Source of the DNA: Kiritimatiellia bacterium
GTDB taxonomy: Bacteria > Verrucomicrobiota > Kiritimatiellia > RFP12 > UBA1067
Direction of reading: 5' to 3'
Assembly (NCBI GenBank): GCA_017389885.1
Contig: JAFPDR010000100.1
Coordinates: 1 to 8,393, forward strand
Length of the DNA: 8,393 nucleotides
Shown here: positions 1-6,313 of the stretch, piece after piece
Layout of the letters: each line of letters opens with the position of its first letter
Numbering within the stretch: position 1 is the stretch's first letter
Translations under genes and position numbers: made by a program
The notes under the pieces: model-generated
Databases searched by the model: none
The model's input: the letters and a program-made list of their open reading frames with translations, nothing else
What the model was told of the DNA's origin: nothing

Positions 1-519
1 CGCGGCGAAGGCGCCGCGGAGTTCGTCGCGAAGGCGAAGCCGGACGTGACGCTCCTCGACATCCGCATGCCGGGCAAGGACGGCGTGGGGGCTCTCCGCG
101 ACATACTCGCGGCGGATCCGGAGGCGAAGGTGGTCATGCTCACGACGAGCGGGACCGAGGAGGACATCTACCGCTCGCTTGAGCTCGGGGCGAAGGGCTA
201 CGTGATGAAGGACGGAGACACTGGCGAGATAATGGAGGCCATAAGGACCGTCGCGGCCGGGGGGAGGTTCGTGCCCGAGCCCATCCGCGTCGTCTACGAG
301 CGCCGCGCCGCCGCGCCGGAGATGACCGAGAGGGAGCTCGAGACGCTGCGCCTCGCGGCGGAGGGGCGCACGAACCGCGAGATCGCCGAGGCGCTCGGGC
401 TGAGCGAGGTCACCGTCAAGGTGCGGCTAACCGGCATCTTCGCCAAGCTCGGCGCGCGCGACCGCGTCGACGCGGTGAACCGCGCCGTCGCGCGCGGACT
501 CGTACCTCCGCGCGCGTAG
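1..519 (+). CDS. NarL/LuxR-family response regulator (5' end cut off)
   Basis: This is a two-component response regulator that binds DNA when phosphorylated by a partner histidine kinase. The reading frame is open from base 1, so the gene starts upstream; a GTG at 46 is only an internal valine codon. The visible 172 codons hold the second half of a receiver domain. The probable phospho-acceptor Asp is codon 20 in LLDIRMPGKDG, followed by the conserved Thr region (MLTTSG) and the conserved Lys in GYVMKD. A LuxR-type helix-turn-helix follows (MTERELETLRLAAEGRTN, then REIAEALGLSEVTVKVRL). The C-terminus is complete, with TAG at 517-519. The missing part should be about 35-40 residues with the acidic pocket. 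No promoter or partner kinase is visible upstream. The NarL-type kinase at 6314-7696 is of the class that pairs with such regulators, but pairing is only a possibility. Target genes cannot be read from the sequence. Confidence 0.93.
   Translation, partial: RGEGAAEFVAKAKPDVTLLDIRMPGKDGVGALRDILAADPEAKVVMLTTSGTEEDIYRSLELGAKGYVMKDGDTGEIMEAIRTVAAGGRFVPEPIRVVYERRAAAPEMTERELETLRLAAEGRTNREIAEALGLSEVTVKVRLTGIFAKLGARDRVDAVNRAVARGLVPPRA
489..516 (+). other. GC hairpin at the end of the response regulator gene
   Basis: CGCGCGCGG (489-497) and CCGCGCGCG (508-516) are perfect reverse complements separated by a 10-base loop. The stem covers the last codons and ends directly before the TAG stop. No T-run follows, so it is not a canonical intrinsic terminator. 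It could still slow or end transcription ahead of the next promoter at 542, or shield the 3' end. In DNA this rich in CG, chance stems are common, so functional confidence is low. Confidence 0.3.
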
Positions 520-541
520 CCGCGCCCAATGGGGGATGAAA

Positions 542-554
542 TTTGGTATAATAT
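542..554 (+). promoter_or_regulatory. Extended -10 promoter of the GH97-dapB unit
   Basis: TTTGGTATAATAT contains a perfect -10 hexamer (TATAAT, 547-552) preceded by the TGn extension. The place where a -35 box would sit (about 524-529) reads GCCCAA, unlike TTGACA. Transcription is predicted to begin near 558-560, giving a leader of about 18 nt that contains the ribosome binding site. The same element precedes three other units in this window, which raises confidence. Confidence 0.8.
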
Positions 555-564
555 CAACTTCACG

Positions 565-571
565 AAAGGAG
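565..571 (+). promoter_or_regulatory. Ribosome binding site fixing the GH97 start
   Basis: AAAGGAG lies 5 nt before the ATG at 577. It supports that start over the in-frame ATG at 529, which lies upstream of the -10 box and so would not be on the transcript. Confidence 0.8.
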
Positions 572-576
572 TTCAC

Positions 577-2583
577 ATGAAGATCACAAGTTGTGCCGCC
601 CTGGCGGCTGTCGTCGCCCTTGCCGGATGCATGAGCGGCAATGCGTTCAATCCGGACGAGAACGTCGCCGTCTCCCCTGACGGCAAGAACGAAATCAGGC
701 TCTACTCGAACCCCCTCGCCTACGAGGTCGTGCGCGACGGAGTTGTCGTCGCGGCGAAGACCGAGATCGGCGTGAAGGTGGGCGGAAAGTGCGTAAGGGA
801 AGGCGCCGCCAAGCCGGTCGCGGCCGTGTCGAGGTCCGTCAAGGGGACGGCCGACTCGCCCGTGTACAAGAAGGGCAAGGTCTGCCTCGCCGCCAACGAG
901 ACGTTCGTAGACTTCGGCGAGTGGGGCGTGAGGCTCGTCGCGCGCAACGACGGCGTCGCGTACCGCTTCGAGCTGAAGAAGACAGGCGTGATCGACTGCG
1001 AGAAGGCCGACCTGACCGTCCCGAAGGGCGCGCGCTGCTGGTTCAACCGCACCGGGCGCGGCTCGCTCGGATGCGAGGAGACTGTGCCCGAGTTCGCTGA
1101 CTCCTCCGCCCTCAGGACCGACGGCGGGAAGGCGTTCTACCTCCCGTTCGTGTACTCGGTCGGCGGCAAGACCGTCGCGATGACGGAGTCCGACGTGCAC
1201 GACTATCCCGTCCTCAACTTCGGCGACGTCGAGCAGGGGGATGCGGGGACGCACCTCAAGTCGCTCTTCGCGAAGTACCCGAAGAAGACGGACCGCGTCG
1301 GCGGCTGGGGCAACGAGAAGGGCCTCGCCAAGGGCGGGCGCTGGGTCCAGGTCGTGGAGACTGAGGACTACATCGCGAAGGCTTCCGCCGCGCGCACGCT
1401 CCCGTGGAGGACGTTCATCCTCGCCGACGCGCCCTCGAAGCTCTGCGAGGCGGACATCGTGTGGGCTCTCGCGACGCCCGCGGCTAAGGGCGCGGACTTC
1501 TCGTGGGTCAAGCCCGGCAAGGTCGCGTGGGACTGGTGGAACGCCTTCGACAACAAGGGCGACCCCAAGGGCTGCACGACCGAGACGTACGTGCGCTTCA
1601 TCGACTTCGCGGCGGCAAACGGAGTCGAGTACGTGATCTTCGACGAGGGCTGGAGCGCCAAGCTGAACATCTGGGAGTACAGCCCGGTCGTGGACGTTCC
1701 GTACCTCATCGACTACGCCAACAAGAAGGGCGTCGGAATCGTCCTCTGGATGGCGTGGGCGCAGGTCTACGGCGAGGAGGAGAAGGTCGCCTCGCACTTC
1801 GCCAAGCTCGGCGCGAAGGGCTTCAAGGTCGACTTCATGGACCGCGGCGACGCGGTTGTCGGCAACTTCCTCGAGAAGTTCGCCGCCGCGTGCGCGAAGC
1901 ACCGCATGCTCGTCGACTACCACGGCGCGTACCGTCCGGTCGGACTCCACCGCACCTATCCCAACCTCGTCAACTACGAGGGCATCCACGGCCTTGAGCA
2001 GATGAAGTGGGGCAAGAAGGAGAAGGACATGTGCTACAACGACGTGGCGGCGTTCTTCATCCGCCTGACCGCGGGGCCGATGGACTACACGCCCGGCGCG
2101 ATGGACAACTACGCTATCGGCGACTACCGCGGCAACGGGACGAACCCCGGCTCGGTCGGCACGCGCTGCCACCAGATGGCGCTCATGGCGCTCTACGAGG
2201 CGCCGCTCCAGATGCTCTGCGACTCCCCGACGAAGTACGAGAAGAACAAGGAGTGCTTCGCGTTCATGTCTACGACGCCAGTGGTCTGGGACGCGACCGT
2301 TGGCCTCGGCGGATGCCCCGAGTCGTTCGCGGCCGCCGCGCGCAGGGCGAAGGACGGCAGCTGGTACGCGGCTGCGATCAGCAACAAGGACGCGCGCGAC
2401 TTCGAGCTCGACACCTCGTTCCTCGGCAAGGGCGAGTGGAAGGTCGAGATCTTCCGCGACGCCGGCGATGCGCCGGCGGACACGCAGAAGTTCGTCCACG
2501 AGACGAAGTCCGTAAAGGCCGGCGACAAGATGTCGATCCACATGGCGCCCGGCGGCGGCTTCGTCGCGAGAATTGCGAAGTGA
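577..2583 (+). CDS. GH97 family glycoside hydrolase, retaining type, lipoprotein (alpha-galactosidase-like)
   Basis: A secreted, lipid-anchored enzyme of 668 residues that should release alpha-linked sugars. The N-terminus is a lipoprotein signal with lipobox LAGC (Cys18); position +2 is Met rather than Asp, which would favour outer-membrane sorting. An N-terminal beta-sandwich (about 30-300), a (beta/alpha)8 catalytic barrel (about 305-560) and a C-terminal beta domain (about 565-668) match the length and order of GH97. The barrel carries WDWWNAFDNKG, FDEGWS, KVDFMDRGD and GLHRTYPNLVNYEG. Asp419 (KVDFMD) fits the nucleophile and Glu474 (HGLE) the acid/base; their spacing of 55 agrees with the pair I recall for the retaining Bacteroides enzyme BtGH97b. 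The two general-base glutamates of inverting SusB-type members look absent: WMAWAQ replaces the HHET motif and DYHGAY replaces AHEA. Alpha-galactosidase activity is therefore the best guess; the exact substrate is inferred. The start is fixed by AAAGGAG. dapB follows after 7 nt. Confidence 0.92.
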   Translation: MKITSCAALAAVVALAGCMSGNAFNPDENVAVSPDGKNEIRLYSNPLAYEVVRDGVVVAAKTEIGVKVGGKCVREGAAKPVAAVSRSVKGTADSPVYKKGKVCLAANETFVDFGEWGVRLVARNDGVAYRFELKKTGVIDCEKADLTVPKGARCWFNRTGRGSLGCEETVPEFADSSALRTDGGKAFYLPFVYSVGGKTVAMTESDVHDYPVLNFGDVEQGDAGTHLKSLFAKYPKKTDRVGGWGNEKGLAKGGRWVQVVETEDYIAKASAARTLPWRTFILADAPSKLCEADIVWALATPAAKGADFSWVKPGKVAWDWWNAFDNKGDPKGCTTETYVRFIDFAAANGVEYVIFDEGWSAKLNIWEYSPVVDVPYLIDYANKKGVGIVLWMAWAQVYGEEEKVASHFAKLGAKGFKVDFMDRGDAVVGNFLEKFAAACAKHRMLVDYHGAYRPVGLHRTYPNLVNYEGIHGLEQMKWGKKEKDMCYNDVAAFFIRLTAGPMDYTPGAMDNYAIGDYRGNGTNPGSVGTRCHQMALMALYEAPLQMLCDSPTKYEKNKECFAFMSTTPVVWDATVGLGGCPESFAAAARRAKDGSWYAAAISNKDARDFELDTSFLGKGEWKVEIFRDAGDAPADTQKFVHETKSVKAGDKMSIHMAPGGGFVARIAK

Positions 2584-2590
2584 GGCGTCG

Positions 2591-3322
2591 ATGAAGATTG
2601 CGATTCTAGGCGCGGCGGGACGCATGGGGCGTATGCTCTGCGCGCTCGCGGAGGGCGCGGGGTGCGAGGTCGTCTCGAAGGTCGACGTCGCGGAGGGATT
2701 TGACCGCGAGTGGTCTCCAGACGTCGAGGGAGTGGTGGACTTCTCCTTCCACGCGGCGGTTCCCGCGGCGGTCGCGAAGGCCGCCGAGAGGGGCATACCG
2801 TACGTCATCGGGACGACCGGCCTGACGGCGGAGGAGCAGAAGGCCGTAGACGAGGCGGCGAAGCGGATCCCCGTAGTGCAGAGCGGGAACTACTCGCTCG
2901 GCGTCAACCTCCTCCTCGAGCTTGTCCGCAAGGCCGCGGAGGTGCTCGGTCCGGAATACGACGTCGAGGTGACGGAGATGCACCACCGCCACAAGAAGGA
3001 CGCGCCTTCGGGCACCGCGCTGATGCTCGCGAAGTCCGTCGCCGCGGGACGCGGCGTCGACTTCGACGGGAAGGCGATCTACGGACGCCACGGCGAGCCG
3101 GGGGAGCGTCCGTCCGGCGAGATCGCGATCCACGCGCTCCGCGGCGGATCGGTCGTCGGCGATCACACCGTGATGTTCGCCGGCGACGTCGAGCGCGTGG
3201 AGCTCACGCACCGCGCGCAGTCGCGCGAGGCTTTCGCCGCGGGGGCTCTCCGCTCGGTCGTCTGGGCGGCCGGCAGGGCGCCCGGCATGTACAACATGCG
3301 CCATGTGCTCGGGTTCGAGTGA
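2591..3322 (+). CDS. dapB: 4-hydroxy-tetrahydrodipicolinate reductase
   Basis: A cytoplasmic NAD(P)H-dependent reductase that converts 4-hydroxy-tetrahydrodipicolinate to tetrahydrodipicolinate in the diaminopimelate/lysine pathway, feeding peptidoglycan and lysine. The 243-residue product has the nucleotide-binding loop GAAGRMG (7-13), GTTG (74-77), SGNYSLGVN (98-106) and the DapB signature EMHHRHKKDAPSGTA. His131 and Lys135 correspond to the catalytic His159/Lys163 of the E. coli enzyme. It is shorter than the E. coli protein (273) but within the range of other bacteria. The ATG at 2591 is chosen because the protein then begins directly with the Rossmann strand MKIAILGAAG. Its weak Shine-Dalgarno (GAGG, 2582-2585) overlaps the stop codon of the GH97 gene, so translation is probably coupled to that gene. 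No other lysine-pathway gene is nearby. Confidence 0.97.
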   Translation: MKIAILGAAGRMGRMLCALAEGAGCEVVSKVDVAEGFDREWSPDVEGVVDFSFHAAVPAAVAKAAERGIPYVIGTTGLTAEEQKAVDEAAKRIPVVQSGNYSLGVNLLLELVRKAAEVLGPEYDVEVTEMHHRHKKDAPSGTALMLAKSVAAGRGVDFDGKAIYGRHGEPGERPSGEIAIHALRGGSVVGDHTVMFAGDVERVELTHRAQSREAFAAGALRSVVWAAGRAPGMYNMRHVLGFE

Positions 3323-3337
3323 CCTGCGCCGGAGGTG

Positions 3338-3350
3338 TTTGGTAGAATAT
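3338..3350 (+). promoter_or_regulatory. Extended -10 promoter of the ruvB unit, leaderless type
   Basis: TTTGGTAGAATAT differs by one base from the elements at 542 and 7714. The -10 hexamer TAGAAT (3343-3348) is preceded by TGG. It ends 10 nt before the ruvB ATG, so transcription should begin about 2-4 nt before, or at, the start codon. The GGAGGTG at 3331-3337 lies upstream of the -10 and would not be transcribed. The TAG inside the box is in frame with ruvB and rules out any earlier start. Confidence 0.72.
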
Positions 3351-3357
3351 ACGTCAA

Positions 3358-4374
3358 ATGCAAGCAGAGCGCAAGAGCGAGGAACTGAACAGATCGACGG
3401 CGTTTGACAACAAGCTGCGTCCGACCGACTTCGAGGGGTTCGTGGGCCAGGCGAAGGTCCGCGACAGGATGCTTCTCGCCGTCAGGGCCGCGAAGGAGCG
3501 CGGCGAGCCGCTGGACCACGTGCTGTTCTCGGGCCCGCCCGGGCTCGGCAAGACCACGCTTTCGTACATCCTCGGCGAGGCGATGGGCGTCAACGTGAAG
3601 ACGACGTCCGGTCCGGTGATAACTAAGCCCGGCGACCTCGCGGGGCTGCTCACCTCCCTCGAGCCCGGCGACATAGTCTTCATCGACGAGATACACCGCA
3701 TGGCGAAGACAGTGGAGGAGTACCTCTACAGCGCGATGGAGGACTACGCGATCGACATCATGCTCGACCAGGGGCCGAACGCGAGGTCCGTGAGGCTCGA
3801 GCTCCCGCGCTTCACGCTCGTGGGCGCGACGACGCGCATAGGGCTCATCGCCGCCCCGCTCCGAGCGCGCTTCGGCTTCGTCAACAGGCTGGACTACTAC
3901 GAGCCGTCCGACCTCGCTGAGATCGTCACGCGCAGCGCGGCGAAGATCGGCGTGGACATCGACTCCGAGGGCGCGCTCGAGATCGCCCGCCGCGCGCGCG
4001 GCACCCCGCGAATCGCGAACAACCTGCTGCGGCGCGTGAGGGACTACGCTCAGGTCAAGGCCGGCAACTTCATCACGCTCGACGTCGCGCGCGAGTCGCT
4101 GTCGCTTCTGGAGATCGACCCGCACGGACTCGACGAGATGGACCGGCGCATACTCGAGACGATCTGCGTCAAGTTCGGCGGCGGACCGGTGGGGCTCTCG
4201 ACGATCTCGGTTTCCGTCGGCGAGGAGCCGGACACCGTGGAGGAGGCGTACGAGCCGTTCCTCATAATGGAGGGCTACCTCGAGCGCACGCCAAAGGGCC
4301 GCGTCGCGACGAAGCTCGCGTGGGACACGCTCGGACTCAAGCCCGCCGCGAGGCAGGGCGAACTTGGGCTGTGA
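3358..4374 (+). CDS. ruvB: Holliday junction branch migration ATPase RuvB
   Basis: The hexameric AAA+ motor that, with RuvA, drives branch migration of Holliday junctions in recombinational repair. The 338-residue length is typical. Visible motifs are Walker A GPPGLGKTT (Lys65), Walker B FIDEIH (Asp110, Glu111), sensor 1 GATTR (156-160), the arginine-finger region PLRARFG (Arg169/Arg171), the sensor 2 region GTPRIANNLLRRVRDYAQ, and a C-terminal winged helix (GGGPVGLSTISVSVGEEPDT). The ATG at 3358 is the only plausible start because an in-frame TAG sits at 3343 inside the promoter. There is no Shine-Dalgarno in the short space before it, so initiation looks leaderless. ruvA and ruvC are not adjacent. 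The YihY/BrkB gene follows after 4 nt and is probably cotranscribed. Confidence 0.98.
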   Translation: MQAERKSEELNRSTAFDNKLRPTDFEGFVGQAKVRDRMLLAVRAAKERGEPLDHVLFSGPPGLGKTTLSYILGEAMGVNVKTTSGPVITKPGDLAGLLTSLEPGDIVFIDEIHRMAKTVEEYLYSAMEDYAIDIMLDQGPNARSVRLELPRFTLVGATTRIGLIAAPLRARFGFVNRLDYYEPSDLAEIVTRSAAKIGVDIDSEGALEIARRARGTPRIANNLLRRVRDYAQVKAGNFITLDVARESLSLLEIDPHGLDEMDRRILETICVKFGGGPVGLSTISVSVGEEPDTVEEAYEPFLIMEGYLERTPKGRVATKLAWDTLGLKPAARQGELGL

Positions 4375-4378
4375 AGAC

Positions 4379-5344
4379 ATGAAAAAGAAGATCCTGTTCT
4401 GGACAAAGACCGTTGTCGGCGACTTCAACTCGAGCCACTGCTCGATGCACGCCGCGGGACTCACCTACTTCTCCATGCTCGCGCTCGTGCCGCTCCTGTG
4501 CGTGCTCCTGTCCGTCGCGAAGATATGCGGGGCGGACGACTTCGCGCGGCAGAAGATAAACGAGCAGATCGACGTCATGATCTCGAACGTCGAGCACGCG
4601 CAGGAGGACGACCTCGCGCAGGTCGTGGCGCCGGTGAGCGAGGAGGAGCGCGAGCGCAAGCGCATCGCCGCCGAGGAGTTCGCGGCGCAGGCGCGGGAGA
4701 TTTCGAACGGACTCTTCGAGCGCATCGCGCAGTTCGACGTGTGGACGTTCGGGTGGATCGGCTTCGGGTTCCTCGTGTGGACCGTGATAAGCGCGATAGG
4801 AATGGTGGAGACGAGCTTCAACGAGGTGTTCCGCGTGCAGAAGGCGCGTCCGGTGTGGAAGCGCGCCTACCTCAACGTCTTCACCGCCGTCATACTGCCG
4901 ATATTCGTGATGCTCGCCCTCTCGGTCCCGATACTCAACGTCGCGAAGCAGGTGATCGTCGCGACGATGGGCGCGACGTGGCTCACCAAGTGGGTGTCCG
5001 ACGGACTCATCTGGTTCCTCGACTCGACGTTCTTCCGACTCGCCGTGACGCTCGCGTTCGCGACGCTCTCCTTCGCGTACGCGTTCGCCGTGCTGCCGAA
5101 CAGGAAGGTTCCGTTCCGCGACGCGGTCGTCGGCGGATTCGTCACCGCGTTCCTCTTCGGCGCGTGGGTGAAGATATGCGCGGTCGCGCAGGTGGGCATC
5201 GCGAAGTCGTCCGCCCTGTACGGCTCCTTCGCGTTCCTCCCGATCGTCCTCGCGTGGATGTACATGAGCTGGCAGATCGTCCTCCTCGGCGCGTGCATAA
5301 CGCATGCGTCGATGGCCGTTGCGGAAGAGGGGAAGGGGCAGTGA
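4379..5344 (+). CDS. YihY/BrkB family inner-membrane protein
   Basis: A 321-residue polytopic membrane protein of the YihY/BrkB family (once mis-assigned as RNase BN), whose biochemical role is unsettled. About six hydrophobic segments are visible, near residues 26-49, 121-142, 168-190, 218-240, 250-272 and 283-305. Family hallmarks are AAGLTYFSMLALVPLL near the N-terminus, VPFRDAVVGGFVTAFLFGAW, and the closing YGSFAFLPIVLAWMYMSW then QIVLLGACI. The usual GAEI reads GACI here. The first extramembrane loop (about 51-118) is long and highly charged, with SEEERERKRIAAEEF, about 20 residues longer than in E. coli YihY. The ATG at 4379 gives a natural MKKK N-terminus, but its Shine-Dalgarno is poor. 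A TTG at 4364 preceded by AGGCAGGG (4351-4358) would add five residues and remains possible. It lies between ruvB (4 nt) and an RmlD-like gene (1 nt). Confidence 0.9.
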   Translation: MKKKILFWTKTVVGDFNSSHCSMHAAGLTYFSMLALVPLLCVLLSVAKICGADDFARQKINEQIDVMISNVEHAQEDDLAQVVAPVSEEERERKRIAAEEFAAQAREISNGLFERIAQFDVWTFGWIGFGFLVWTVISAIGMVETSFNEVFRVQKARPVWKRAYLNVFTAVILPIFVMLALSVPILNVAKQVIVATMGATWLTKWVSDGLIWFLDSTFFRLAVTLAFATLSFAYAFAVLPNRKVPFRDAVVGGFVTAFLFGAWVKICAVAQVGIAKSSALYGSFAFLPIVLAWMYMSWQIVLLGACITHASMAVAEEGKGQ

Positions 5345-5345
5345 A

Positions 5346-6272
5346 ATGAAGATACTGATTACAGGCGGGAAGGGAATGCTCGGGCGCACGCTCCAGAGGG
5401 AGCTGGCCGGGAACGAGCTTAAGCCGTCAGGCGCGGAAGACTCCCGAGAGACCGAGAGAGCGAGCGATGAGCGGAGCGAGCGAGGGAACGAGCTCGTCAT
5501 CGCGGATCTGCCCGAGTGGGACATCACGGACGCGGACGCGTTCACGGCGAAGACGCTCGCCGAGTCGCCGGACGTCGTGATACACTGCGCGGCGATGACG
5601 AAGGTGGACGACTGCGAGGCGAAGCGCGAGCTCGCGTTCCGCCTCAACGAGGAGGGGACGCGCAACGTCGCGCTCGCCTGCAAGGCGTCCGGCGCGCGGC
5701 TGATCGCCATCTCCACCGACTACGTCTTCTCCGGCGAGCCGCCGCGCGAGCCGTGGGCGTGGAGCGAGACGGACATCCCGCGTCCGCGCACCGTCTACGG
5801 CGCGTCCAAGTTCGCGGGCGAGCAGATGATACAGATGATCCTCCCCGACGCGGTGATACTCCGCATCGCGTGGCTCTACGGCGCGGGCGGCCCGAGCTTC
5901 GTGCACACGATGGCGAGGCTCGGCGCGCAGGAGGGTCCGGCGCTCAAGGTCGTGAACGACCAGCGCGGCAACCCGACTTCGACCAAGGTCGTGGCGGACG
6001 TGATACGCTTCCTCCTCGCGCATCCCGAGGTGAGCGGAATCGTCCACGGCACGTGCGAGGACCAGTGCACGTGGTACGACCTGACCGTCGAGCTCTTCCG
6101 CCTGCTCGGACTGAAGCGCGAGGTCGTGCCATGCACGACCGAGGAGTTCCCGCGCCCCGCGCCGCGTCCGCGCAACTCCGCGCTCAAGAAAAGCGTCCTC
6201 AACCTGCTCGGATACCGCACGCCGCGCTGGCAGGACGCCCTCGCCGACTTCGTCGGCGAAGAGAAGCTCTAA
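5346..6272 (+). CDS. RmlD-like dTDP-4-dehydrorhamnose reductase / SDR sugar-nucleotide reductase
   Basis: A 308-residue extended short-chain dehydrogenase of the RmlD family. Canonical RmlD reduces dTDP-4-dehydro-L-rhamnose to dTDP-L-rhamnose for surface polysaccharide. Visible are the nucleotide-binding loop GGKGMLG (7-13), VIHCAAMTKVDDCE, ISTDYVFSGE with Thr124/Asp125, the catalytic YGASK (Tyr151, Lys155), RIAWLYG, and the C-terminal PRPRNSALKKS typical of RmlD. No rmlA, rmlB or rmlC lies nearby, so the exact sugar is unproven; the related MAT2B-like group is an alternative. The start at 5346 begins with the Rossmann strand MKILITGG and has a strong purine-rich Shine-Dalgarno (AAGGGG, 5333-5338), 1 nt after the upstream stop. 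Oddity: residues 22-46 are a polar Arg/Glu/Ser-rich insertion bounded by an 11-bp direct repeat, listed separately. Confidence 0.9.
   Translation: MKILITGGKGMLGRTLQRELAGNELKPSGAEDSRETERASDERSERGNELVIADLPEWDITDADAFTAKTLAESPDVVIHCAAMTKVDDCEAKRELAFRLNEEGTRNVALACKASGARLIAISTDYVFSGEPPREPWAWSETDIPRPRTVYGASKFAGEQMIQMILPDAVILRIAWLYGAGGPSFVHTMARLGAQEGPALKVVNDQRGNPTSTKVVADVIRFLLAHPEVSGIVHGTCEDQCTWYDLTVELFRLLGLKREVVPCTTEEFPRPAPRPRNSALKKSVLNLLGYRTPRWQDALADFVGEEKL
5409..5494 (+). repeat. 75-bp in-frame insertion with 11-bp direct repeats inside the RmlD-like gene
   Basis: GGGAACGAGCT occurs at 5409-5419 and again at 5484-5494, exactly 75 bp (25 codons) apart and in the same frame, encoding GNEL both times. 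Deleting one repeat plus the intervening DNA would leave RELAGNELVIADLPEWDITD, which fits the ordinary RmlD spacing between the first helix and second strand. The inserted segment is a purine-rich run of CGAG/GAGCG-like words (about 5444-5486) encoding polar residues such as ETERASDERSERG. This looks like a small inserted element or a local expansion. It contains no stop codon and keeps the gene open. Confidence 0.6.
6241..6259 (+). other. Hairpin near the end of the RmlD-like gene
   Basis: TCGCCGAC (6241-6248) and GTCGGCGA (6252-6259) form a perfect 8-bp stem with a TTC loop, 10 nt before the stop codon. A weaker AGAG-AAG-CTCT dyad (6260-6270) follows directly. There is no T-run, so it is not a canonical terminator. 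It could be a 3'-end or attenuating structure before the promoter at 6296, or simply the codons for LADFVGE. Confidence 0.3.
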
Positions 6273-6295
6273 AGTCGCGTCCCGTCAGTCCGCGT

Positions 6296-6308
6296 TTTGG
6301 TATAATAG
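6296..6308 (+). promoter_or_regulatory. Extended -10 promoter of the histidine kinase gene, leaderless type
   Basis: TTTGGTATAATAG carries a perfect TATAAT (6301-6306) with TGG before it and no recognisable -35. The hexamer ends only 8 nt before the ATG at 6314, so the predicted transcription start (about 6312-6314) falls on or beside the A of the start codon. A dyad, GTGGT (6308-6312) and ACCAC (6319-6323), surrounds the start codon and might be a repressor site. Confidence 0.75.
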
Positions 6309-6313
6309 TGGTC

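Noticed and set aside
529..576. Upstream ATG at 529 as the GH97 start
   Set aside because: It precedes the -10 box, lacks a ribosome site and would put 16 polar residues before a clean lipoprotein signal peptide.
427..2808. A 793-codon open frame on the minus strand
   Set aside because: It lies opposite the well-supported GH97 gene and parts of its neighbours, has the Arg/Val/Glu/His-rich composition of a shadow frame in GC-rich DNA, and shows no recognisable domain.
3285..3299. GCATGT-ACA-ACATGC hairpin near the end of dapB
   Set aside because: It falls on the codons for the conserved C-terminal GMYNM segment of DapB, has a weak 6-bp stem and no T-run; probably coincidental.
3331..3337. 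GGAGGTG as the ribosome binding site of ruvB
   Set aside because: It is 20 nt from the ATG and upstream of the -10 box, so it is too distant and probably not transcribed from that promoter.
3163..4464. Long minus-strand open frames opposite dapB, ruvB and the YihY gene (also 4337-5716)
   Set aside because: They run antisense across several confirmed genes with unnatural composition and no domain, as expected from codon bias in GC-rich genes.
5516..6313. Possible N-terminal extension of the histidine kinase overlapping the RmlD-like gene
   Set aside because: The frame is open by chance; this part is Arg-rich shadow sequence, and the promoter at 6296 places transcription start after it.
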